Assembly: GCA_041398825.1 (NCBI GenBank)
Contig: JAWKTX010000007.1
Span: 355,775 to 419,774 of the forward strand
Origin: Planctomycetaceae bacterium
Lineage (GTDB): Bacteria; Planctomycetota; Planctomycetia; Planctomycetales; Planctomycetaceae
DNA length: 64,000 nt
Reading direction: 5' to 3'
The translations under genes were made by a program, and so were the position numbers. The notes under the pieces are model-generated. The model did no database searches, was not told the DNA's origin, and saw nothing but the letters and a program-made list of their open reading frames with translations. How positions within the stretch are numbered: the stretch's first letter is position 1; each line of letters opens with the position of its first letter. This document shows positions 17,155-27,434 of the stretch, in pieces.

Positions 17155-20100
17155 GGATTGTCTGCAAACCGTCTTTCCGGAATTTTCAGAATACCTGTGC
17201 ATTGCAGCAACCAGCCGGTTGGCCGCCCGAGAAAGCCGGCCGCATTGCGGGCGTTGGATTCTTCAAGCTGGATGATCATCAGTACGGGCGACGAAGCCTC
17301 TTCGAATGTTGCGGTTGTCATGTCCTCTGTGTCCAGCCGCCAGCGCAGTTCACCAGTGGTTCGATCAAATGCAAACAACGCATCGCCCAGTGGAGTCGAA
17401 CGCATCCCCACTCGTTGCATCGGGTCCACGCGACGTTTGGGGCCGATAATCGTCAGATAAACATTCAGTAAATCTGCGCGGGCAAACAGTCCTGGTCGTG
17501 GAGTCAATGAACTTCGGATCGCATTGTCAGTTCCTCCGGATTCCGCATTTCTCAGTTCTTCCGGTAGATCAAATGTGGAAACCTGACCATTCGAGAGGTC
17601 AATCAGGCTGAACTTCAATGGTGAATACGCCAGTAAAGTGTCTGCGTCGAGGACCTGAAAACTTGTGACGTCGGGCAGTTCGATCCGGCGGCTTACAAAG
17701 CCATTGGCTGGATTGATCCATTCCATCACTCGCGGGTTCTTCTTCACCCGCTCTGGTCTCAGCACAATCAGGTCTCGTCCTGCGGCCGTCAGGCTGGAGA
17801 TGGCATCATCTGACGTCAGGGGGCTTCCTTCGATCAGGGTGCCATCAGAAAGCCTGCGGCATTCCACCACGCGCGTTCTTGTATTCAGAAGAACCACTGC
17901 TTCCGAAGTTGCGGTTGCGTAATACTCTTTCATGGCTCCCCGAAGTGCCCAGCGCGTCGTGCCGGTGCTGAGATCAATGATCTCAATCCGGCCTTCATCC
18001 TGAAGACAGATAAAGCGATCGGAGCCACCGCAGATGGTGATCGAGCCGGCTGACGTGATGCCCAGAACAGACCGCTGATAGATGGTAATGTCCACGAAAG
18101 GCATCGCGGCCGGCTCCCGACCGTAGCGAAGATCACTGGTGCTTCGCGACCACAGCGGTCGTCGGCTGATTGCAGATACCGCAGACACCGTTCGCAACGA
18201 ATGTCCAAGCACGACAGTTCCATAACGGAGCAACGTTCCGCTGGATTCGCCATAGGGACGCGAAGTGTCCAGCGTGAGAGGCAGTAGACAGGGAACCGCA
18301 TCTGTGCCCGGGGGAATGGCCGGGGCGGCATGACCACAAACCCGGTCTGCAACGCTGTTGTAATTCCAGATGTACCGGCTGAGATAAATGTCATTGACAT
18401 CCAGTACTCGTACAGGCGTATCGGGAGACCGATAGACATTTGAAAGCACAGGAATCCCGATGAGCTGATCGTCCGGCCACGTCGACAGTTGAGCTCGCGA
18501 AAGCCGATCCCATTCTTCCCGCTCGACGCGAATCTCATGCAGCTGCGATCCCGGATCGGCAATGGAAGACACAGGCAACTTCACAGCTTGCTCTTCTATA
18601 AACCCGGTCAGCAGGTATCGAATGTCCTGATCATCGGCGTTGTCTCGCCATTCAAGAAGTCGCCGGATGACTCTCGAACGCAGATCATCGGACTGTGCGG
18701 CAAGGGAAAGAAGCTGGGCAAGCCTGTCATCAAACAAGCCCGCATCTGCGCGAGCGTCACTTCGTTTCATCGCTTCTTCGCAGACTGCCGGATGATCAAT
18801 CAAAACCAGCATCTCATCCGAAAGCGATTCGATAAAACGCAGCAGAGTCGGCGACTGATGTGTGTCGGGCGATGCGAATTGCGCCGTGACCTGACGCAGC
18901 AGCCAGTAATTCAGGTCCTGAAAATGTTTAAGCGGGTCCGGAGTTCTCCCGGCGGCAGCAGTCACTGTCGATGACTGCCCACCATCCATGGAAATATCAA
19001 CGGATCGAAATGCATCCAAAGGATCAGCTTCAACAGGAATCGGACCCGCCGAACTGACGGAATCCATTGCCTCCCTGACAACCTGAATGAGGTGATCGGG
19101 ATCGTTCACCTGTAACGCATGCAAGACTCGAAGTTGCAGCAGCTTCGCGCGACTGGTTTGGGACATCGTCACTGCGTCCGCCCGATCCAGGACGCTTCTC
19201 AGGCGATCCGAATTCTCCTCATTCGGTTCTCGGGGTTCAGACAGTAGTTCTACTGCAAGCTTCGTAAGCGCGTCGACCTGCAGCTGTCGAAGTTCGGCAT
19301 GGGAGATTACTGACGGCTCAACCGCATCGAGCAGGCTGAGAGCGGCGGTGAACTGATGCTCCCTGATGAGTTGTTCGGCTCTTCGTGCCACCGGAATAAC
19401 GTTCGGTTCTGTCGAACGAGAGCCCAGCTGAGCAATCCATCCAGGATTGAACACCAGCATGCTGGAGCCACTGCTGATCAGATCCCCCGGGTGCTCAATC
19501 GAAGCGGAGATTCTTTTCATCAGGGATCCGTCTGTCATGGACACTGCAGCGACTGTTCCGTCAGTCAATGAAACATACAAAACGTTGTCGCGAACGGTTC
19601 CGCGGCCTGCGGCAACATTCAATAAAGTCTTTTCCCCTGGTATCTCAGCCGGGGATGCATCCTGCGATGGCGATGCATTCTTGTAAAAGAGTTTCAGGAT
19701 GGCTCCCAGAGGATTGCCCTCATCATTGGCGTTTCCACTCGCCTGCTCCTGTGTTCCGGGGTTGCCAACAACGCATTTCCAGATCTTGTTCCCGGTAACG
19801 GAGTCAACCGCCTGTAGCCCGGATGAACCCCAGAACACGATCCTCGAAGCATCGGCGTAGATGACGCCCCGGTATTCGGATCCGTCAAACTCCCGGACAA
19901 CCTCACCCGTTTGGCAGTCAATGGCGCGAATCCTGTGGCTTTCAGGGTCTGTCTGGAACAGTAAATCGTTCTCCAGCAGCAGTGGCTGCGCTGACCATAC
20001 GGACTTCAGCGGCCGGGGTGGTTGCCATATTCGACCCCGGTTACGAATGATGGTCGTCTCGTCAGATGTTCTGACCGGAGGATGCGTCGCCCAGAGAATT

Positions 20101-21767
20101 GACTCTGTCAGAGAATCAACGGCCATTAACCAGTCCGTTCCGGTATCGGAATAAATGATGCCGTCATCGATCAGCGGTGTGAATGGCGTCAGGTTACGAG
20201 CCTGATCGTTTTGATGTTCCGGCCCGACAAAGCAAAGCGGCTTCTTCCATCGCACCTGACCAGATTCAGCATCCAGACAGGTGAGAGAAATCGACTCCGC
20301 CTGTTCCGCCAGTGCGTAAAGAAAACGATCATCTGATGCGGGCGGACCAGTGATCCTTGCCTCTGTCAGCTCATTGCCGAATTGCTCTTCCACGGCTTCA
20401 CCGCCCACGGACCAGATTCGCCGGCCAGTCGTTTTCTCCAGAGCAATCAGCCTCGATATCGAAGAGATTCGATTCGCGGAACCTGGCATTGCAACAGGGG
20501 GTCTTGTCCCGCTGGATGTGTTCTTTACGGGCTCGTTGTGAATCAGGTAGACATGGTTCTGGTCCACTGTCAGCCGACCGAAAATTCCATCTCGATACAG
20601 GTGATGGGCAAACAAAGTCTGCTCAGTCTGGCTAAAGTCACTGGAATTTAATCTTAAAGAACTGCTAAGCCGGGATAGCCGGGTCGCCAGTTCACTCTCG
20701 ATCGTCTCTGCCAGGTTGAGGGACGGTGCAGTCCAGGACCACCGCACGTCACCCGCATTCAACGCGATGGCCCTGACTCCGGTCAGGTTCCGGACGTAGA
20801 CATTCTGGTCATCAATTGCCGGCATCCAGTTCGATGTCAGCAGAGCACCGTCATCTGCGGCATGAGACCGATACATCTCTGTCATTCGCTGGATTAAAGA
20901 GGAACGATGCAAACCCGCCAGCCACTGAGTGCCTGAGAAATCCACCGTGGAAACGTCCGTTGCAGTAACGTGCGCTGATTCATGGGAATCCTGCTTTCCA
21001 TTGGCAGACTCTGCACTGATCTCGTTACTCCTGACCGTTCGAAGGGAATCAGTGGCTTCAGGTCGATTTGCAGCTCGTTCGTTCGTCGAAGCGATCCGCT
21101 CCGAATCAGGGGCTATTCGCTGAAGGATCCGTTTCGAAGCGCTTTGCCACTTCAACGGGATTCCCTCGGCCAGCAGTGGCCGGAGCCAGAATTCAGCGGG
21201 TTTTCGGCGTCCACGATCAAGATGCTGTTGTGCGATCAACAAATGAGACTGGTAAGCAGCTTCCGTCACAGGATACCTGAGGATGATGGAGACCAGGCTG
21301 GCAGGGTTGCCCCGGACCATTTTCTGCAGTTCCAGATGAGCCAGTTGTTCATCCTGTTTCTGAAGGGCTTTCAGCGCGGATTCCGGCAGCCTGTGGATTT
21401 CGTCAAAGACCCCGCGAAACAACGGCTGCCATGTTCGGGGCTCAGAAGTCTTCTTTCCATCACTGTTAATGGGGACCAGCAGACCGGGTTCCAGCTGGGA
21501 CAGCAGCAGCATCTGGCCGATAGCCGCTCGAACATCCTTTTCCCGGACGTGTTCGCAGAGCAATTCAAAGGCCTGTGCTGTTCGTCTGTCTGTCAGGAGT
21601 TCTCCGGAAGCATCCAGAGCATTGGTCAATTGTGACGGAGGGACAGCCTGCCCGCAGGTTTCCGAAACGAGACAACAAACAACGGCAGAAAACATCATTA
21701 CACAGGACCACGGAAAGCGTGGTGCCTTCGCATAGTCTTTCCTGTGATTTCCGTGGTCGTATCCCAT
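17151..21767 (-). CDS. Secreted PQQ-like beta-propeller protein
   Basis: About 1538 residues with a signal-type leader (PRFPWSCVMMFSAVVCCLVSETCGQA). Repeated beta-propeller blades of the PQQ/quinoprotein type occur in two sections (LTGVRAIALNAGDVRWSW, LIALEKTTGRRIWSVGGEAV, LTCLDAESGQVRWKKPL, LMAVDSLTESILWATHP, LQAVDSVTGNKIWKCVVG; later LFAFDRTTGELRWRL), separated by a helical middle region. There are no obvious catalytic residues of alcohol or glucose dehydrogenases, so a binding or scaffolding role in the periplasm is the safest inference. The ATG at 21767 is chosen because AGGAGG lies 5 bases before it; an ATG at 21821 has no such site. The stop overlaps the start of a 42-residue ORF. Confidence 0.85.
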   Translation of the reverse strand: MGYDHGNHRKDYAKAPRFPWSCVMMFSAVVCCLVSETCGQAVPPSQLTNALDASGELLTDRRTAQAFELLCEHVREKDVRAAIGQMLLLSQLEPGLLVPINSDGKKTSEPRTWQPLFRGVFDEIHRLPESALKALQKQDEQLAHLELQKMVRGNPASLVSIILRYPVTEAAYQSHLLIAQQHLDRGRRKPAEFWLRPLLAEGIPLKWQSASKRILQRIAPDSERIASTNERAANRPEATDSLRTVRSNEISAESANGKQDSHESAHVTATDVSTVDFSGTQWLAGLHRSSLIQRMTEMYRSHAADDGALLTSNWMPAIDDQNVYVRNLTGVRAIALNAGDVRWSWTAPSLNLAETIESELATRLSRLSSSLRLNSSDFSQTEQTLFAHHLYRDGIFGRLTVDQNHVYLIHNEPVKNTSSGTRPPVAMPGSANRISSISRLIALEKTTGRRIWSVGGEAVEEQFGNELTEARITGPPASDDRFLYALAEQAESISLTCLDAESGQVRWKKPLCFVGPEHQNDQARNLTPFTPLIDDGIIYSDTGTDWLMAVDSLTESILWATHPPVRTSDETTIIRNRGRIWQPPRPLKSVWSAQPLLLENDLLFQTDPESHRIRAIDCQTGEVVREFDGSEYRGVIYADASRIVFWGSSGLQAVDSVTGNKIWKCVVGNPGTQEQASGNANDEGNPLGAILKLFYKNASPSQDASPAEIPGEKTLLNVAAGRGTVRDNVLYVSLTDGTVAAVSMTDGSLMKRISASIEHPGDLISSGSSMLVFNPGWIAQLGSRSTEPNVIPVARRAEQLIREHQFTAALSLLDAVEPSVISHAELRQLQVDALTKLAVELLSEPREPNEENSDRLRSVLDRADAVTMSQTSRAKLLQLRVLHALQVNDPDHLIQVVREAMDSVSSAGPIPVEADPLDAFRSVDISMDGGQSSTVTAAAGRTPDPLKHFQDLNYWLLRQVTAQFASPDTHQSPTLLRFIESLSDEMLVLIDHPAVCEEAMKRSDARADAGLFDDRLAQLLSLAAQSDDLRSRVIRRLLEWRDNADDQDIRYLLTGFIEEQAVKLPVSSIADPGSQLHEIRVEREEWDRLSRAQLSTWPDDQLIGIPVLSNVYRSPDTPVRVLDVNDIYLSRYIWNYNSVADRVCGHAAPAIPPGTDAVPCLLPLTLDTSRPYGESSGTLLRYGTVVLGHSLRTVSAVSAISRRPLWSRSTSDLRYGREPAAMPFVDITIYQRSVLGITSAGSITICGGSDRFICLQDEGRIEIIDLSTGTTRWALRGAMKEYYATATSEAVVLLNTRTRVVECRRLSDGTLIEGSPLTSDDAISSLTAAGRDLIVLRPERVKKNPRVMEWINPANGFVSRRIELPDVTSFQVLDADTLLAYSPLKFSLIDLSNGQVSTFDLPEELRNAESGGTDNAIRSSLTPRPGLFARADLLNVYLTIIGPKRRVDPMQRVGMRSTPLGDALFAFDRTTGELRWRLDTEDMTTATFEEASSPVLMIIQLEESNARNAAGFLGRPTGWLLQCTGILKIPERRFADNP

Positions 21768-21920
21768 GGGGTCCTCCTGCACTCCTGCCAGATGAGGTCT
21801 GGCCTCATTCTCATTGTACAAACAGGAATTCTAACCACCGATCTCTGAAACTGACGACCGCAATCCGGTTGGGTTTGCCATGCAGTCAGAATCAATCCGG
21901 AGCTGAAAATCGCTGAGGCC

Positions 21921-24900
21921 TCAGTCCCGGATCGATTCCACAGTCTCCGGATCTGCACTGGATGCTGAATTCAGTTTCAGGCTGCGACCTTCGACGGCGA
22001 CCTTCGAACCCAACAGTGATTGCGCGTAACGAAAGGTCCGGTGATCGCAGCCAAGATCAGCACGAAGCGATTTCAGCGAAGTGCGCGTTTTCCCGGAGGC
22101 CTGATTCTGTTCCAGGATTTGCACGATTCTCGCTGCATGTTCCTCGATCCCTTCCGGCGTATTGTCAAACAGTGTGCGCACAACGAATGCGCGCCCGCTG
22201 GTGTCGGTGGCTCGAACCGTTGCGGCTTCGGTGAATCCGGGCACTACAATCCTCGAAGCGCCATGGCGACCTTTGACAACCCTGATCTGCACCGGAATAG
22301 CATCAGTCATTTCGGTGACATGGGAAATGACACCAACCTTGCGCCCCTGAGATTCCAGATGCATCAGGGCATTCATGGCCATGGCCAGCGTTTCCTGGTC
22401 CAGACTACCGAAGCCTTCATCGATGAACAACGATTCGATTCGCAGGCGATTGGATGTCAGCGATGCCAGCCCCAGCGCCAGAGCGAGCGAAACCAGGAAC
22501 GATTCGCCACCCGATAACGACAGTATCGATCGCAGCTGATCACCCATATCACGGTCAGCCACCACCAGATTCAGTGACGCACCAAGCGACTGCAGACGAT
22601 AGCGGCTGGTCAGTTGCTCCAGATGCGCGTTCGCGTAGCCAATCAGAATCTCCAGAGTTCTGCGCTGGGCCATCTTGCGAAATTTCGCCCCGTCTGCAGA
22701 ACCAATGAACTCATCCAGTCGCAGCCACGGGTCAACTCGCATTTCCAGTTGTCTGAGTTCCTGGTGAAGCGATTCGCATCGCTCTCTCAGCTTGTCATCC
22801 TGATCCAGGATACTCCTGGCACTCGCCATCTGGTCGATCGCAGCCTCCACCTGTTTCCGAAGATCGTCAGCAACAGATCGAAGCTGCTGCTCAGATTCCT
22901 GCGACGGTCGAGTCTGTAAATGTTCATTGAGTTGCCGGATGGCTGCCTGCAGCCCCGCATCGGCAGACCGGAACATATCCTGTATCGACTCCAGAGACTG
23001 CTGTTCTGACTGAATCCATTCGCTGCTCCGAGCCAGCATGATGTCGATTTCCGACATGGACAGTAAGCGATTCTCCTGAGCAGCGAATTCTGTCAGCCAA
23101 CTCTGCAGTTGTTCTTCAGCCTTCTCCAGGGTTTGCTCTGCCGTTTGCAGTTGTTCCGCGCGGGAATTGAGTTCGGCCCGGGCGGCCACCTCTTCACTCT
23201 GGGCCGCGTTCTTCTTCTGACGTAATTGCTCGAGCTCTTGAGCCATCGACTGGATGCGATTCGAAATGTCCGCTTCAACGACATCGGCGTCGCGACCTTC
23301 GAGCAACTGCTGTCGCTGCTTCGTTAATTGTTCGACTTCGGCCGTCGCGAGAGCCCGTTCAGCCCTGCATTTCTGAAGCACGGCTTCTGTGCTTTCACAG
23401 GATTGTCTCTGAAGAGACACACTGGACCGAGCCGTGACGTGTTCCTTCTCCGCTATTTGAAGTTGTTCTTTTGTCTGCAGACAGTCTTCCAGCCGCTGAT
23501 GAATACCGATGCGAAGTGACCGGGCGTCCGTTTCGAAGGCTGTATGACCTTCATCTGCGACGTCCAGAAGCGGCTGCAGCGACAGACGCGAATTCTCAGC
23601 CACTCGCCGGTTATCCTGAACAGCCGACAGCTGACTTTCGACTCTGGTGCGAGCCACTTCGCACTGTTTTTCGAGTGTCGCAAACTGCTGTCTCAGGTTG
23701 CTGACCGACTTTTCGGCTTCCGCGAATTGTTTCGCACAGTGCTGACTGTGCCGAACAGCTTTGCGAAGTTCGACGTCCTGAGTTTCAACCGCTCTGATCT
23801 GGTCCGTGATGGTCGCAAGCTGCCTTTGAATCGTCGGACCGCGATCCGATGCCTCAACCTGCAACAGTGGAACAATCGCATCGTGGGCGAGGTGTTCAAA
23901 GGTCAATGCCTGCAGCATTTCAGTGGTGCTGCGAATCTGATCGTGGTATTCCTTCAGGCGACCAGAACGCTGTTCGATCGATGCTTCCAGTTTACTGCAG
24001 CTCGCCCGGTAGTTTCGCAGCCGTTTTTCCGTTTCAGACACCACTTCTTCGGCAGCGCGAATTGCAGAAGATTCAACGTCAGGTTCATGGGTGCTGAAGG
24101 GGTGCTCGTGCGATCCACAGACGGGACAGGGTTCGTTGTTTTGAAGTGTTGATCGCAGTCGTTTGGCCGCGTCGTCGACAGCCGCTCTCATGCGTTCGAT
24201 CGATCGCCGCTCCTTTTCCAGAATCATTTCGGTCTGAGGAAGATCGACCCGGGCAAATCTCAGGCGCTGGGCTTCCTCTGCCTGGTTTTGTTTCTCGAGC
24301 AGCTGAATTTCCGTCGTTAGTCGGTTTCGTTCGCCCTGCAGTCTCTGTTGATCTTCCCAGTAACGACGGTACTCGTTCAGCACTGACTGCGTTCGCATCA
24401 GGCGTCGGCGATGGTCTGCCAGTTGATCGGGGTCGAAGGCCGCTTCCGCTTCTTTTGCCGCTACCAGATCCAGTTCCGTCTGTTGACACTTTTCACGCAG
24501 TGGCGCTTCGGAGTCTTTGGCCGCCTGCTGATCGCGCTGCAGCTGTTCCAGTGATTGCTGCAGCTGGCGCAACTGCTGTTCAGACTGATACAAAGCCTCG
24601 CGGGCTACGCGGGCCTGATCAAGTCGATTTAGCCAGAGGCTCATTTCCGGCGCGAACGAGGCGTATGCCGATAGACTGCTCTGCTGTTGGATCAGACTGG
24701 CGATGCGAGCCTGAAGGTTCTCAACAATCTGATGGGCTTGCGTTAGCTTTTGCTGAGCAGCCGCATGTTGAGTCTCCGCTTCCGTAAACTGTTCCTCGGC
24801 AGACAGCTTCCGGCGTTTTGCCGGTTGCAGCAGTGAGTCCAGCTTGCGTGCCTCAAGCAGGCTGGCCCGCAGATCTGTTTGTTGCTGCAGTAATCGGTCA

Positions 24901-25979
24901 TGGTTTCGGCTTGTTTCGTCGAACTTCCTGCCGTATTCCTCCAGAGCTTTGACGAGGTACGAATGACGTTGTGCCGCTTTCGCGTGGGAAGTTTCGGCAA
25001 CCTGAATTTGTTCCTTCGCGGCTAACTGATTCGCCCGAAGCATCCGACACTCACGCTGGACACGTTGAGTCAAGCTCAGGTCAATCCGACGTTGTGTCGA
25101 TTCATGCAGCTTCTGCTCGGCGATCTGTTTGCCTTTTTTCGCCGTTTGCACCTGTTGATCGCGGGCGTGATGCTCTTTGAACCAGTCCAGCTGTGTTTGC
25201 AGTTGTCGGTGTTGCTGATCCAGTTCGGCATGCTGCTCTTTGGCTGCTGCGTAAACCCGTTGTGCGGCTTCGCGTTGTTCGTCATCCATCGGTTGATGGT
25301 CGCGAATTCTTTCACGCACTCGATCCAGCTCAGCCTTCTCTTTTTTTGTTCGCTCGAAGACGGCTTTCGAAATCGCTTCGAATTGTTCCGTGCCGGTCAG
25401 GGCCTGAAGAATTTCAGCCCGTTCTTTGTCATCGGCTTTGAGGAATGTGGCGAAATCGTTCTGGGCCAGCAGCACCGCTCGGGTGAACTGATCGAAGGTC
25501 AGCCCGATTTTGCTCTGAATGGCTGAGTTGACTTCTGTTTTCTTGCCGCTGCATTCAACGGGTCCCTGTCCCCCGGGACTGATGTGTCCTTTGAACAAAG
25601 TCATTTCTGACTGCTGCAGGTTCCCATCAGGTTTGTTATGGGCTCGGCGAACGCTCCATCGGGCCGTCCATTGCTGGTTGTCAATTCCAACGAACGCAAC
25701 TTCGGCCATTCCTTCTGCCGTGCCACGCCGCAGCAATGTCCGAGGGTCATCCTGTTTCTCGCCATTGTCCAGATGCTCCAGCCGACCGACTCGATTCAGA
25801 CGAGGCGTCTTCTCATAAAGAGCCAGGCATAAGGCATCAAGAAGACTGCTCTTGCCAGCGCCGGTTGGACCACTGATGGAATACAGGCCGGCCTTTGCCA
25901 GAGGATCGCAGGTAAAATCAACCGTATGCAATCCGGCAAGCGACGCAATATTGCGGAGTGATATTCGGAGAATCTTCAT
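21921..25979 (-). CDS. sbcC: Exonuclease SbcCD ATPase subunit (Rad50-like)
   Basis: 1352 residues, longer than E. coli SbcC (about 1050). The SMC-like ATPase partners SbcD to open DNA ends, hairpins and palindromes. Walker A GPTGAGKSS is at 37-45; long coiled coils flank a zinc-hook CPVC near residue 617; the ABC signature LSGGESFLVSLALALG (near 1153) and Walker B SLFIDEGFGSLD follow. After the ATPase core comes an extension of roughly 120 residues (VPGFTEAATVRAT... to the end) whose last part (TSLKSLRADLGCDHRTFRYAQ) looks like a small winged-helix or DNA-contacting domain; this is an inference. The start overlaps the sbcD stop as ATGA, so the two are translationally coupled. Confidence 0.95.
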   Translation of the reverse strand: MKILRISLRNIASLAGLHTVDFTCDPLAKAGLYSISGPTGAGKSSLLDALCLALYEKTPRLNRVGRLEHLDNGEKQDDPRTLLRRGTAEGMAEVAFVGIDNQQWTARWSVRRAHNKPDGNLQQSEMTLFKGHISPGGQGPVECSGKKTEVNSAIQSKIGLTFDQFTRAVLLAQNDFATFLKADDKERAEILQALTGTEQFEAISKAVFERTKKEKAELDRVRERIRDHQPMDDEQREAAQRVYAAAKEQHAELDQQHRQLQTQLDWFKEHHARDQQVQTAKKGKQIAEQKLHESTQRRIDLSLTQRVQRECRMLRANQLAAKEQIQVAETSHAKAAQRHSYLVKALEEYGRKFDETSRNHDRLLQQQTDLRASLLEARKLDSLLQPAKRRKLSAEEQFTEAETQHAAAQQKLTQAHQIVENLQARIASLIQQQSSLSAYASFAPEMSLWLNRLDQARVAREALYQSEQQLRQLQQSLEQLQRDQQAAKDSEAPLREKCQQTELDLVAAKEAEAAFDPDQLADHRRRLMRTQSVLNEYRRYWEDQQRLQGERNRLTTEIQLLEKQNQAEEAQRLRFARVDLPQTEMILEKERRSIERMRAAVDDAAKRLRSTLQNNEPCPVCGSHEHPFSTHEPDVESSAIRAAEEVVSETEKRLRNYRASCSKLEASIEQRSGRLKEYHDQIRSTTEMLQALTFEHLAHDAIVPLLQVEASDRGPTIQRQLATITDQIRAVETQDVELRKAVRHSQHCAKQFAEAEKSVSNLRQQFATLEKQCEVARTRVESQLSAVQDNRRVAENSRLSLQPLLDVADEGHTAFETDARSLRIGIHQRLEDCLQTKEQLQIAEKEHVTARSSVSLQRQSCESTEAVLQKCRAERALATAEVEQLTKQRQQLLEGRDADVVEADISNRIQSMAQELEQLRQKKNAAQSEEVAARAELNSRAEQLQTAEQTLEKAEEQLQSWLTEFAAQENRLLSMSEIDIMLARSSEWIQSEQQSLESIQDMFRSADAGLQAAIRQLNEHLQTRPSQESEQQLRSVADDLRKQVEAAIDQMASARSILDQDDKLRERCESLHQELRQLEMRVDPWLRLDEFIGSADGAKFRKMAQRRTLEILIGYANAHLEQLTSRYRLQSLGASLNLVVADRDMGDQLRSILSLSGGESFLVSLALALGLASLTSNRLRIESLFIDEGFGSLDQETLAMAMNALMHLESQGRKVGVISHVTEMTDAIPVQIRVVKGRHGASRIVVPGFTEAATVRATDTSGRAFVVRTLFDNTPEGIEEHAARIVQILEQNQASGKTRTSLKSLRADLGCDHRTFRYAQSLLGSKVAVEGRSLKLNSASSADPETVESIRD

Positions 25980-27247
25980 GCCTCAGCAGTCTCCTGCTGC
26001 ATGACGATTTCGCGAAATGCCTGAAGCAGCGCCTGATCCGGGTCGGCCTGATATTTCTCTCGAAAAGCGTTTGTCAGAATTTCTTCGGGATTAATGGAAT
26101 GCAGGTCCGCCAGACCGCTGGCCAGCATTTCCTCATCAAAGGATGCCGATCTGGCCATGGTCTCAAGTTTGATGGATGCCAGACGAACCGGCAGATTTTC
26201 CACCGCATCCTCAATCCTGACTCGGCGCGATGGGTCCGGGCCCTGATCAAGAATTCGCAATTCCAGAAAGGGGTATCGCTCCGGCGGAAGGTCATTCTCC
26301 AGTGTCAGGGTCGCCAGTTCGTCGACAAGACCATCAACCGGCACAGCACCTTTCGCTGGAACAGACAGCAGCGGAATGGTCCGTGGGACGGGAATCTCTT
26401 CAACCGTGGATACCCGGCATCCTTCGAAACAGACCCGGCACAGACTATGTTGGTAGCCTGATTCAGCAAAAGACAGTGGAAGCGGACTTCCGCAGTAACG
26501 AATTCGATTCTGCCTGAACTGCTGCGCCTTATGCAGGTGCCCCAGTGCAACGTAAGCGATTTCAGCAGGAAACATGCCGGGACTGACAGCCTCCGATCCA
26601 CCGATGACAATCCGTCGCTCGGAGTCCCGTGATTCGATTCCGCCCATCACGTGGCAGTGTCCCATGGCGATAATCGGAATCTGTCCGCCAACCTGTTCGC
26701 CGATGCGCTCCGCCATCACGACAGCGGCATCCGTAGTTCGCCGGTACAATTCTTTGACACCATCCAGATACGGATCCTCAGCCTCCAGAAGCAGCGGTAC
26801 ATCGGACGGCCGGAGAAACGGGATTGCCAGGACAATTGCCTGAGTGATCCCTGTCGGACTGACAATCGGCACCAGGAACTTGTGGATGTCGATCTCGTCG
26901 TTCTCATTGCGGCTGACCGTACCGACCACGCGGATGTTCAGCGATTCAAGAAGTGAGGATGGTGATTCCAGCCGCGCGGCCGAATCGTGATTGCCGGCTG
27001 TAATCACAATCTGCATCGCGGGCAGACTGGTGGAAACGGTTGCCAGAAAATCGTAGTAGCGACGCTGAGCCAGTGCCGAGGGATTCACGGTATCGAACAC
27101 ATCACCCGAGATAATCAGCGCATCAGGACGATGTTGATCCAGCGTCTTCAACAGCCATTCCAGAAACTGCTGATGTTCGTAGTCGCGATCAAAGCCAAAG
27201 AACGACTGACCCAGGTGCCAGTCGGCGGTGTGAAAAACAGTCAGCAT
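25976..27247 (-). CDS. sbcD: Exonuclease SbcCD nuclease subunit (Mre11-like)
   Basis: About 423 residues; the Mn-dependent nuclease of the SbcCD complex, acting on double-strand ends and DNA hairpins. Metallophosphoesterase motifs are complete: HTADWHLGQ near the start, ISGDVFDTVNPS, TAGNHDSAARLES, and MGHCHVMGG followed by ALGHLHKAQ. The frame extends to 27301, but the ATG at 27247 (MLTVFHTADWHLG) fits the family start, with the first metal ligands a few residues in. The stop codon overlaps the sbcC start by 4 bases. Confidence 0.94.
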   Translation of the reverse strand: MLTVFHTADWHLGQSFFGFDRDYEHQQFLEWLLKTLDQHRPDALIISGDVFDTVNPSALAQRRYYDFLATVSTSLPAMQIVITAGNHDSAARLESPSSLLESLNIRVVGTVSRNENDEIDIHKFLVPIVSPTGITQAIVLAIPFLRPSDVPLLLEAEDPYLDGVKELYRRTTDAAVVMAERIGEQVGGQIPIIAMGHCHVMGGIESRDSERRIVIGGSEAVSPGMFPAEIAYVALGHLHKAQQFRQNRIRYCGSPLPLSFAESGYQHSLCRVCFEGCRVSTVEEIPVPRTIPLLSVPAKGAVPVDGLVDELATLTLENDLPPERYPFLELRILDQGPDPSRRVRIEDAVENLPVRLASIKLETMARSASFDEEMLASGLADLHSINPEEILTNAFREKYQADPDQALLQAFREIVMQQETAEA

Positions 27248-27434
27248 AGTTGGACGCCTGCTTCCGCAGCGGGTTAAGTCTCCGTACACAAGGCCAAACA
27301 TTGTGCCTTGCCATCAGGTTCAGGGGGTTGCCTGGTCGCGATCCTTTGTCTCCGGGTGAAGACTTTGATCTGCCTCATGGCGACAGCACCGCATTTCGCC
27401 GGGGCTGACTTCCATGACTGAGCGAGACAGGATT

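Noticed and set aside
16931..17167. 78-codon minus-strand frame starting MQTIHEL
   Set aside because: It overlaps the 42-residue ORF in another frame; the latter has the stop-start coupling, this one has none.
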